Assembly: GCA_009733775.1 (NCBI GenBank) | Contig: WOGZ01000061.1 | Span: forward strand, 62,001 to 126,000 | Length of the DNA: 64,000 nucleotides | Origin: Alectoria sarmentosa | Lineage: Eukaryota; Ascomycota; Lecanoromycetes; Lecanorales; Parmeliaceae | Direction: 5' to 3' | In this document: positions 22,671-32,056 of the stretch, in pieces | Numbering within the stretch: the stretch's first letter is position 1 | Layout of the letters: every line of letters starts with the position of its first letter | Notes under the pieces: generated by a model | What the model saw: the letters and a program-made list of their open reading frames with translations, nothing else | Database searches by the model: none | Told to the model about the DNA's origin: nothing | Made by a program: the position numbers and the translations under genes

Positions 22671-25600
22671 CTAGCCGACTCGCCTCTCAACCAACGCTTC
22701 TCTTCCGCTAGCATCATGCTGCCTTCCTCTTTGCCCCTCACCAGCTCTCACCAGCTCTTCGAACCAGCTCTTCTGTGCTTCAAAATGCTGCGTGATGTCT
22801 GCTCGAAATGTGGTGAGGGAGGCCTCGAGGATGGACTTGACGGTGAGGGAGCAGGCGCAAGAAGGGGGTTGGGACTCACGCTTTGAATCGACGGTAGAAA
22901 CGAGCGTAGATTTGGATGCTGCTTTTGGTGGAGAATGAGGAGGCTCTTCACGCTCTGGATAGATGGTGGAAACGAGCCAAGAGGTATTTGCTGCTCTGGG
23001 CGGGGACGGTGATGGAGAAGCTGTGTATCCTTGGAGAATAGTGTCGGTAGCAGAATCACTTGCAGATACCTTCAGAGACGAAGCAGGAGGCGGTGTATGT
23101 TTGTTTGGATCTGGAAGTCCTTTGTTGAGCTCTGGGATACGTGGCGATTTCTTGAGGGATGGCCATTGAATGATTGGACCATCAGAATCAGAAGACATCG
23201 GCGTGATAGTATCACTACTAGAGGCAGAAGAGACTGATAGACTGACATGGCCTTTTGGCCTTGGCTCCGCCTTTTGCTTAACTCCGGGTTCTGTAGACCG
23301 CGTGGAAGGTAATGAAGGCAGCATCTTGGGTGGAGAGCCCATTAGGGGTCGGTTGACAGGACTGGTAGCAGCATCAGACAGAGAAGAGGTCGGCGTGGGT
23401 AGACCAGCGGACTTGGAGGAGACAGACAAGCTAAGATGGCCTTTTCTTTTAGACTTCGTCTTGAGGGTTCTTTCGCCGGAAGGGTGTGTAATTTGCAAAG
23501 TAGGAACGGGCTGGGGAGGCAAGCCCGCAGTCCAGTCGACCACAGTATCATCAGACCGTTCCGGTGAATCTGAAGTATAAAGATGCGACACCGCTGTCTT
23601 GTAGGATTTGTTAGTGGTTGTAGAAGACACAGGCGAGACTTCGGTAGCACGTCGAGGCGTCTCTAGGGGAACATCCAGCCATTCATCCTCGGGGTGCTCG
23701 GACATGAATTGGACTTCCACAGCCTCGGTATTGTCTGGAAAGTCGTTCAATTTAGGGCTAGGCTGTTTGCGAGGGCCAAAAAGGACCTTCGTCTTCGAGG
23801 CCGGGTTGACAACCGAGACTCCTTTAGACAATCTAGGATTGCTAGCGCTCACTTTCCTTGCCTTGGCCATCATACTCAGATAAGATGTACTCTGGATGTC
23901 AGACTGGCGAGATGTTTGAGCGCGACGCATTGACAGCAGACCTCCTGGCTTGGGGCTAGGCCTTGGTGGTATGGGTGGAGTCGAGCCCTCTTCGGTTGAT
24001 GATCGAAACGACGATGGTGATAATGATTCTTCTATCCCGGTCTGAGAAGAGCTTTGAAGAGCTTTTCTCTGTACAGTTGCATTGAAACTTTTCGTAGTGA
24101 CATGAGTAGGTCTTTGTTGACTATCGCTGTTGGATATGTTTGCCTTTGCGATCGCGTTACCCTCTCTGATCTCATCTTGAGGATTCGTTACCGCTACAGT
24201 GGATTCGTTGGAGGGCGGCTCCCAGTGAAAGGCTCCTAGCGTTTGACGTGGAGCAGAGAAGTCGAATAGAGGATCCTCGGAGTACTCAGCCATGTTGGAC
24301 GACATACCCAGTGACTCCATTTGTAATGGGCGGAGTCCCGCGAACGCCGAGGTTCCCAGGCTCTTTCGCTTCCTCTTGACAACGGGCGATCGACGAATAC
24401 TCGAGCCGATGTTCTGGTGTGGGGGCACGGCGCCGGTCCCAATCTGTGTCCATTCTACATCTATGACTCCACCCTTATCATCCAAATCTTGCTCTCCCAA
24501 TGCTTTGCCGTCGAGGTCAAAAAGCAGAACCCTCCCATCTGAACGGCCTACGGCGATATAGTATGATTCGTTTGGCAAGTCGTGTTTCTGTCCAAGCCCA
24601 GGATCATCTGCTCCGTCGAGCTGACCGAAGATGACTTTCTTTGTCGAGCAGATGATTGATAGACTCGTTGCTGGTCGTCTGATATGCCAAGACTTTAGCA
24701 AAACCGCCTTGTGCTTGGTAGGCTGCGTGAAATCGACAACGCAGCATTTGCCGTCAGCACCTACGGTGACGACTGTCGCTTTACGTCCCGGTACAAACGC
24801 CACTGCCGATATGCCCGATTCCTTCGGTCCAATGCTGCTTGGATTTGTACCAGGGTCATGACTCTCGAGTATCACGCCACCTTCCGTGGTGGCGTTCTTG
24901 GTCATAGTTCCGATATGAAGCCCTCTAATGAACGCCTTTTCGCCAGCAGTGCCCAACGTTGCAGCTTTTTCTCGACGTTCGCCAGTGCCGTGACTGTCGT
25001 AGAAATAGTTGGCGTCGTATACTGCAGCTGTACCGTCTGCGAATGCGAGACAGAAGTAAGTCTCTCGCTCTGGGTGGAATTCGGCAGCGACTACCGTAGA
25101 TGAGGAGAATTGAGGACGCAGTAGTACTGGTGGCGTGTTGAGTGCTAAGCTCGTAAGGTGAATCGTTGGTGGAGCGGGTGATGTAGAGAGCAGGAACTTC
25201 GAAGTACAGGAAAGAGCAAAGACAGACGGAGGTGAAGGGTGGGTGTGGGCAGGGTCAAGAAGCTTAGAGTGCTTCAAGGAGTACGATTGGACGGAGTTCT
25301 GAAGCGTAGTTGTGAAGAAGAGGTTCTCTGACTCTTTGGCATACTTTAATAGCCTGACCTGACCCTAGGAAGAGTCAGTTTGGTCATGAGGGACTTGCTT
25401 AATGAGATACCTACGTCTGATCCTTTCAACCGATAGCTCCTCTGCATTCCTCCATTGATGTCGTGCAGCACCACCACTTGACTGTCAGCGACAGCGAGCA
25501 TTTCGCTACCGCTGGCAATCTTTTTGGCTGCAACAATGCCTTCAGAGCCTGAACGAAAAATCTCAGAGATACCGTAAACATCCCAGATGTACACTCCCCT

Positions 25601-25744
25601 TGTCGTAGTGACAATCAACCGGTTGGACGGTGGGAAAGAGAAGACGACCCAGCCACGAAAGCCAGGCTCTTCAATAGCGCCAGAGGATCCTTGACGTGAT
25701 GGAACAGTTGGAGGTAGCTTTGCTGCTCTGGCTGGCTTCGTCAT
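22671..25744 (-). CDS. WD40-repeat protein, NEDD1-like architecture
   Basis: The predicted protein has 1007 residues in two exons (25744-25415 and 25364-22671) with a 50-nt intron. The N-terminal half shows WD40-like blades (RLIVTTTRGVYIWDVYG, CLAFADGTAAVYDANYF, AVGRSDGRVLLFDLDG). The centre is long, Ser/Pro-rich and disordered. The extreme C-terminus is a short helix (VKSILEASLTTFRADITQ). A propeller, a disordered middle and a small C-terminal helix is the layout of NEDD1/GCP-WD, the gamma-tubulin complex recruiter, and the helix pattern (I-x3-L-x2-FR-x-DI) resembles its gamma-tubulin-binding end. That identification is an inference from layout only. A generic WD40 scaffold is the safe call. 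Confidence 0.8.
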
Positions 25745-26100
25745 TGTTGCGTTCTCCCGGCTGTCATTTGCGTAGGGTGAAAGATTTTGAGATCATCTGA
25801 GATCACCAAGGGATGCTCTTGCGGTAACAGTTCAGCCACGGAAGTTGCTACAGAGGTTATCTTAGAAGACATTACTGCTGCCAACACGTTGAAGGCTGGC
25901 AGGTGGGTTCCTGGTAATAGAGTCTACTTTCCGGTTCAAATTGACACTCATCAGCGCTCGGAGGAAGGAGCATATCGTATTGGCCGACGCTCGCTGATCG
26001 CATGATTCTCGGTCTCGAGACAAAGCCTTGCCGTCTAGGCCATTGGTAGCATTGTCAATCTAGAACGGCTAGGTAGAAAGATCTTAGTCAATAACGACGA
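25745..26100. other. Intergenic gap
   Basis: About 356 bp between the start of the WD40 gene and the stop of RTC5, both on the minus strand. No further gene was recognised. Confidence 0.4.
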
Positions 26101-28454
26101 CTAGCCCATACTTCCTCCACTGGCATTGTGATTGCCGATCAGACCTGCCATTTCTAGTAATGCTCTGTCTGATTCAACGTCTTTGCCCATCCTCAAGGTC
26201 TTCCTCGCTGCCGCCTCTCGATCTTCGAAAGCCCATGCAGCTCTCTGCTTCTACCGTACATTTCGGAGTCAGCATTGCTTATTCAAGGCAAAAACCTGCG
26301 GTAATGAAACCAGTCTCGGGAGTAGGAGCAGGATTTCGCTCCCGGATTATCTTTTGCGACTTAAGAAGTGGTACAAAATAGGGAAGAACAACTCCGAAAT
26401 GTACGTACCTCAGCCTCTTCATCCCCGCCGCATCCCCAGACCTCAAGACTCTCAATCTCAAATCGATCTTGCCAGTCGTTCTTCCGGGTTTGACTCGGAT
26501 GAAATGAGCCACCTCCATTGCTATCGTGATTAAAAACGCCAAATTCTAGAGACGCATCCAGCAACAATGAAATAGCGCCTAATGTGACATGTTGAGAGAC
26601 GCCAGACACTGGTCTAGCCCGAGGTGGAGGATTTCCAAAGCTGACACCGTGCTTGGTGAACGTGGCATACTCTGTATTGATAGTGCTTGCTCGGAAGACC
26701 TCGTGTACAGGTTCAAGCTGAAAGAGAAGAGCATCAGATCCACCTATAGCTTCTTTATATGTGTGCTTCCAAGGTACATCAAGGTACACGCCGAAGACCA
26801 CTCTTCCAGATGTAGTGTTGCCTGAGGCACCATTGGGGAATCGCTTAGGGGGTAAAGTATCGGCAAAAGCACGTTCCCGTGCACCATCTGGTTCTGATGG
26901 CAAACGAGTGCCAGACACGAGCAAGAGGCTAGGTGCACGCCAATTGAAGACCTTTTGCTCAATCGACCCCATACTGAAACCAGCATCACCTCCCATATAT
27001 AGCGGTCTCAAGCGTCGAAATAAATTGCTTCCTTTGAGGAAGAATGCGAGCTGACTCAGGACGTTGAGATCAAGGATCTCTCCTTCTCGAGGGAGAAGTG
27101 GCTCCAACGGAGCATCTGGAACCTGCGATACAGTCGGAGATGGTTTGATTGACGAAGATAGAGGAGTAGAGAAGGACGACTGTCTTCGGCGTTTGGAAAG
27201 GTCTATGTTCTTGCTGAAAAGAAAGTGTTCGAATAGGGGGTTGAGGCCGTCGAACATATAAGGAAGAGACTAAATGATTTCAGAGTCAGAACCTCTCTTT
27301 TGGGATCAATCCTGAGTCATGACACAGGTCTCTGGAATCTCCAACGCCTGTGACAAGTCTCGCGACCGAAAATGCACGACGAATGAGGAGGACATGGTTC
27401 GAAAACGACAACTCACAGCTGGTATGATGGTATTGAATGACTGATAGAAAATGCCTGCATTCTGCTCCGGTGTGAAAGACCACAAAATGCTGTCTGCCAC
27501 TCGGCGAAGGCTTTCAACTCTTGCTGCTGTCAAACGCTGCGCGTGTCCGGAAAGGCTCTCCTGTGCATCTAGGGGAGCAATGACAAGGAGTAGCATAAGC
27601 AAACGTCTAAAGTTATCGACTGGTATTTGGGCGTGATGGATTTTTGTATCGGCTCTTTGGTCGAGCTTAAATACCTCTATAGCGTCCAACGAGTCCAATG
27701 CCGCTAGAGCCAATTCATCGTCGTCCTCATCTTCCTCTTCATCATTTGCAGGTTGATCGATAGAGAACGGCGACGTATGACTTTGGATCGGAGATGTGAT
27801 TGCCGTTCCTCCTGGCTCTGGTTGTTCTTTCCGCAAGGCGTCCAGCGCTTCCTGCGATGGTTTCTCATGGATAGAACTCATTCTCCGATCGAACACTGCC
27901 AGACTTCTAAAGAGCAGCTTGTTACGATCTGCTTTCCCGTTCTTTAACACTCTCCCATATCTTTCCGTCATGATGACAACGACCTTGAGCATGGCCTCGA
28001 TTGTCAATATACTTGGCGCCAAGCTGGGAAATGGGAAAGCTCCGAGATACGTAGCCTACACATCGCATATTAGCTTGCAATAGATCTTACCTGGCACAAG
28101 AAGTATACCATTTGATAGACCAAAGGTCCTGGGCCAAGGGCATCGGGTATGACCAGGAAGCGACATAGAGTCTCTTCCTTCCAATAGTGTATGCCGTCTT
28201 GTTCATCGGCCAGCGATCGAAAGACGTCCTTGAAATGGGTGATCTCCAAAGGCGTGAAGCACTAGAGAATCATTAGACGGGACATTTGGACCGCTCCAAC
28301 AGAGTATCTTCTCACTTTTCTAGCGAAGCGTAAAGCCAGCTCATGGCTGACTTGCTCTACAGGACTGTGAGCTTCAACTTCGTGACTCGTTCCCTGGATA
28401 CGGACCAGTGGACACGTTACGAGCACCTTGCTCCTCTGAATGCTGTTGGCCCAT
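26101..28454 (-). CDS. RTC5: RTC5-type TLDc-domain protein
   Basis: This is a member of the fungal restriction-of-telomere-capping 5 family (TLDc domain); TLDc proteins are linked to oxidative stress and V-ATPase regulation. The model has six exons: 28454-28414, 28364-28316, 28261-28109, 28055-27417, 27269-26409 and 26250-26101, giving 630 residues. Support: MGQ start as usual in the family; VSHELALRFARKCFTPLEIT; LGAFPFPSLAPSILTIEAM; SLPYMFDGLNPLFEHFLFSK; the TLDc core VVFGVYLDVPWKHTYKEA and SDALLFQLEPVHEVFRA; and the end FEIESLEVWGCGGDEEAEKQ. The C-terminal exon is only reached by removing a 158-nt introner-like element. Another 147-nt intron appears to be an older copy. The first intron (28413-28365) has a weak donor and is the least certain part. 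It is divergent from ACH1 with about 200 bp between starts. Confidence 0.93.
26251..26408 (-). mobile_element. Introner-like element, copy A, in RTC5
   Basis: This 158-nt sequence behaves as a complete spliceosomal intron of RTC5 (GTACGT donor, CGGTAG acceptor, phase 0 between GAG and AAG). Removing it restores the family's C-terminus. Just inside the splice sites lie perfect 15-bp terminal inverted repeats: CGTACATTTCGGAGT at 26255-26269 and its reverse complement at 26391-26405. On each side is a TAC triplet, so the ends could also be read as a 3-bp duplication. An internal inverted pair CGGGAG/CTCCCG could form a stem. It is about 90% identical over its whole length to copy B in ACH1. Introner-like elements are known in several Dothideomycetes; I cannot say whether this family is described. 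Confidence 0.9.
27270..27416 (-). mobile_element. Probable decayed introner copy D, in RTC5
   Basis: This is a 147-nt intron of RTC5 (donor GTGAGT, acceptor TTTAG), unusually long for this window. Its 3' end has CTGACTCTGAAATCATTTAG, close to the 3' end of copy A (CTGACTCCGAAATGTACGG). Internal GAGAC/CAGG stretches also recall copies A-C. The 5' end no longer shows the inverted repeat. I read it as an older copy that has lost its termini; chance similarity of a short 3' segment cannot be excluded by eye. Confidence 0.5.
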
Positions 28455-28656
28455 TGCCGGTTTGTTCTGTACTCAGTACGCTGAGTTACGAGCGATGCCG
28501 ACCAGCATAGATGCATCTCGAGCATTCAAATCCTAAAATCCGATATTGCCGTTGGGTCTTGGCGCGAACGCTTATTTAAGACGCCTACAGAGACAATTGC
28601 CCTTCACGGCGACATCCTCTTTTTGCACGGAACAAATGGCATTCACGGCCCCAATC
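28455..28656. promoter_or_regulatory. Bidirectional promoter of RTC5 and ACH1
   Basis: Only about 200 bp separate the divergent start codons of RTC5 (28454) and ACH1 (28657, or 28636 if the first in-frame ATG is used). The two genes therefore very probably share promoter DNA. No specific factor site was identified. Confidence 0.7.
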
Positions 28657-30892
28657 ATGTCTTCATTGACAGCTTCAGCATTACTAAAAAGCCGAGTTCG
28701 CCGGCCCTCAATGCTCAGCAAACTATCAAAAACCTCCGATCTGATTGACTTCTTTCCCAATGGTGCCAGCGTTGGCTGGTCCGGCTTTACAGGTGTGGGC
28801 TATCCGAAGTAGGTGCCTCGAAGCTCAAGCCAGTCAATCGGCCTCACAACGCTTTTAGAAAGGTTCCCACAGCCCTTGCCGACCATGTGGAAAGGAACAA
28901 CCTACAAGGAAAGCTCAAGTACTCTCTGTTTGTGGGAGCGTCCAGTGGGGCGGAGACCGAGAACAGATGGGCAAGGTTGGACATGATCGAGCGTCGGAGT
29001 CCTCATCAAGTTGGGAAAGAGATTGCAAAGGGCATCAATGAAGGCAGGATACACTTTTTCGATAAGCATCTAAGCATGTTCCCCGTGGACTTGATGTACG
29101 TGAGTACAAACTAATATAGCCTGGTTGACACCTTTACTAAGATTCATAGGGCTTCTATACCAAAGACAAACCAAACAAAAAATTAGACGTGGTCATCGTG
29201 GAGGCCTCAGCTATCACGGAAGACGGAGGCATCGTACGCTTACAGTCGTGATCTTGCACAGCATCTTTGCTGATGGTCTTCATAGATTCCTGGTGCAAGT
29301 GTGGGAGCTTCCCCAGAACTCATACAAATGGCAGACAAGATTATTATTGAAGTAAACACTGCCATGCCAAGTTTTGAAGGCCTACACGACATTACGATGA
29401 CTGATCTGCCGCCGCGACGGAAGCCTTATCTCATCATGGCCCCCGAAGATCGAATTGGGACCGCTTACATCCCAGTGGATCCGGAGAAAATCGTCGCCAT
29501 CGTTGAGAGCGATTACCCTGATCAGACGCAAGGAAATGCTCCTGAGGATGATACATCTAGGGCTATCGCTGCACATCTGATTGAGTTCCTGAAGCATGAA
29601 GTTGCACAAGACAGGCTTCCCAAGAGCCTATTGCCAATACAGTCCGGCATTGGAAACATTGCAAACGCTGTGGTAGGGGGTCTAGCACACGGGAATAATT
29701 TTAATAAGCTCAAGGTTTGGACTGAGGTACTTCAAGACTCCTTCCTGGATCTCTTCGACAGCGGTCATCTGGACTTTGCAACTGCAACATCGATCAGGTT
29801 CTCTCCTGATGGATTCAAGAGATTCTATGATGGCTGGGAGAACTACGCTGGGAAGCTGCTCTTGCGGTCACAGCAAGTCTCCAACTCGCCTGAGATCATT
29901 CGGCGATTAGGTGTCATTGGCATGAACACCCCAGTCGAAGTGTAAGTTTCTATTAGAAATCCAGCAACAATTGTTCTGAGCTAACGCAATGACAGCGATA
30001 TCTATGCCCATGCGAACTCAACTTGTGTCATGGGCTCGAGAATGTTGAACGGCTTAGGTGGTTCTGCAGATTTCTTGCGAAGCGCGAAGATCAGTGTGTA
30101 CGCACATTTCGGAGTTATTCTTCCCTATTTGTACCACTTCTTAAGTCGCAAAGATAGTCCGGGAGCAAAAACCTGCTCCTACTCCCGAGACTTGTTTCAT
30201 CAACCCAGGTTCTTGCCTTGAACAAGCAATGCTGACTCCGAAATATACGGTAGGATGCACACACCGTCGACTCGCCCAACCAAGACAGACCCAACAGTAC
30301 GTCTTTTTCCAACTTTTTATCTGCCAATTTGGGTCAGACTTGAGACTTGAGACATGTCGAGAGTATCTATTCTGTAGACATGTTCCAAGGCTCAGTGTAC
30401 CCCTTCAAGTAGGCGATACTGACTTTGACAGGGCATCTCATGCATTGTTCCAATGTGTACACACGTGGATCAGACCGAGCACGATCTCGACGTTATCGTA
30501 ACAGAACAGGGCCTTGCCGATCTTCGTGGTCTTTCGCCTCGCGAGCGAGCCCGCGTCATCATCAACAAAACAGCGCACCCAGACTACGTACGTACATTTC
30601 GGAGTCAATCCTTTCTATTTGTTATTGAGATTGAGTCACAAGACATCTTTCCGGACCAAAATGACCTTTCCTACCCCCGAGACCTGTTCTGCAGCTCAAT
30701 CATCTTGCTTGAAGAAGTGACGCTGACACCGGTATGTAGAAGCCCATCCTGATGGACTACTTTGAGCGAGCAGAGTATGAGTGTCTGAAGAAGGGTTGGG
30801 GCCACGAGCCTCATATGCTCTGGCAGACTTTCAAAATGCACAAGGAGCTCAACGATTATGGGACTATGAAGATAAAGAATTGGGATCCTTGA
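28657..30892 (+). CDS. ACH1: Acetyl-CoA hydrolase / succinyl-CoA:acetate CoA-transferase
   Basis: Ach1 moves CoA between succinyl-CoA and acetate in mitochondria and helps growth on acetate or propionate. The model has eight exons: 28657-28808, 28859-29099, 29150-29233, 29286-29941, 29996-30097, 30254-30296, 30432-30587 and 30740-30892. They sum to a multiple of three and give 528 residues, the length of yeast Ach1. Family sequence is clear throughout: GWSGFTGVGYPKKVPTALAD, SLFVGASSGAETENRWA, HLSMFPVDLMYGFYTKDKP, IPVDPEKIVAIVESD, GGLAHGNNFNKLKVWTEVLQ, ADFLRSAKISVMHTPSTRPT and VTEQGLADLRGLSPRERARV. Three 3' introns are abnormally long (156, 135 and 152 nt); two are introner-like elements. The other four are 50-54 nt. 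A second in-frame ATG at 28636 is an equally good start. Confidence 0.96.
30098..30253 (+). mobile_element. Introner-like element, copy B, in ACH1
   Basis: This 156-nt sequence is removed as an intron of ACH1 (GTACGC donor, CGGTAG acceptor) and restores KISVMHTPS. Aligned by hand to copy A it shows about a dozen substitutions and two one-base gaps. The internal pairing segment CGGGAG/CTCCCG is intact. One base in each terminal repeat arm has changed (GCACATTTCGGAGT at the left, ACTCCGAAATAT at the right). It lies on the opposite genomic strand to copy A, but in both genes the element is in the sense orientation. Confidence 0.9.
30297..30431 (+). other. Long ACH1 intron, possible degenerate introner
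   Basis: This 135-nt intron (donor GTACGT, acceptor TTGACAG) joins DPT to GISCIVP of ACH1. It is two to three times the usual length here and starts with the same GTACGT as copies A and C, but only weak similarity to them could be seen. It contains a tandem ACTTGAG and an inverted AGACATG/CATGT pair. It may be a very old introner or an unrelated long intron. Confidence 0.35.
30588..30739 (+). mobile_element. Introner-like element, copy C, in ACH1
   Basis: This 152-nt phase-0 intron joins HPDY to KPILMDYFERAE. Its first 18 bases (GTACGTACATTTCGGAGT) are identical to copy A. The middle keeps CCTACCCCCGAGAC and CTTGAAGAAG-like segments. The end GCTGACACCGGTATGTAG is a diverged form of the copy A end. 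It is clearly the same family but older or from another subfamily. Confidence 0.8.
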
Positions 30893-32056
30893 AAAAAAAA
30901 GGATAACAAGGTGAGGATTCCAGTGGTCTCTTAGAGAGTGTACCATATACTGTACATTCCGTCGCTTGAGCATGAAGCTAACGATTACGTAAGGGCATAT
31001 AACATTGGGTCTGTTCGTGTGTCGTAAATATTCGCCAGTGCTCTGTTTCCGATTCAACATTTATCTCGAGCTGTTATGCAGTCGACGTCTAAACGAATAG
31101 CTTTTCAGCATTCTACTGAAAACACAAGATGAACTTTTTGGTTGGAAGAAAAGGCGTGCATTTGATTTGCATTTGATCTACTTTGTGAGGGCGGAGCAAC
31201 AGGCACCAAAGCCGTCCCAGATTGTTCTAGCGCGGACTTGGGGGACACGGGGAGCACATGATGGTATATAACCGCAGCAAAGCGCAGATGCTCCGACTGG
31301 CGCCCGCCACCCCGTGCGGGGAATTTTAAAAGATGTACAGATGCAGCATACCATAACGGCCAGATCTGAGGATCGTACCGATGGCCTTGAGACACCGGAC
31401 CAGCTGGAAGCAAAGAACCCTTATCGAGGCTGCAATACTTTCGATGAAGCGGCGTGGCACACTTTCTCGTAAGCGGTAAAGCCTCGGACAGCTCCAAAGA
31501 TAAGGTACTTGGACAGAACTTCCTGGGCTCGACAGCGATAGGTGCAGCAGAAGATAGTCTCTTGTTAAAAGCGGATGATTCTCCGCTGCTCAGTCACACA
31601 TGGCATTGTTACCATTGTTATTGAGAAGCTATTATGCGCAAAAAGCAGATGCAAATCATGAAATGAAATGAAAGCCATAACAATTGGCAGCATTAAACGT
31701 CAAGTACCACCACACTCTCAGAGTCTCAGTGACGCAAGACCTAGCGTAGTCTAGCCAGACATAGTCATGGCTTTCTCGCCGTCTTTTCAATAATGACGGA
31801 GTGGAGTCCTTAGTCGTGCCTCCAATATCCTTGATTCACCAGGCAAAAGTTAAGAACCCCGCACTTTCACACCAACCAATCAGCAAGCGAGGCTTCCCTC
31901 GCAACAAGTACCAAGCTCTTTCCTTCCGTCTTCTCCCACCTTCCTCCTTTTCCCTCCACAACAACATCTCTCACATCAATACTTTGCATCACCATCATCA
32001 AGTCCTTTTCATAACCTCACTACTCAACATCTCAAGAGCAGTAACACATTGCAATA
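30893..32056. promoter_or_regulatory. ACH1 3' region and rhodopsin promoter
   Basis: About 1.2 kb without a supported gene. The last 150 bases before the rhodopsin start are CT-rich (TTCTCCCACCTTCCTCC and similar), as is common in the 5' untranslated regions of strongly expressed fungal genes. A minus-strand open frame at 31105-31497 has no recognisable content. Confidence 0.45.

Noticed and set aside
28056..28090. A 35-nt intron (donor GTAAGA) in RTC5
   Set aside because: An upstream donor (GTATAC, 53-nt intron) removes extra residues absent from the family and restores QMATYLGAFPFP.
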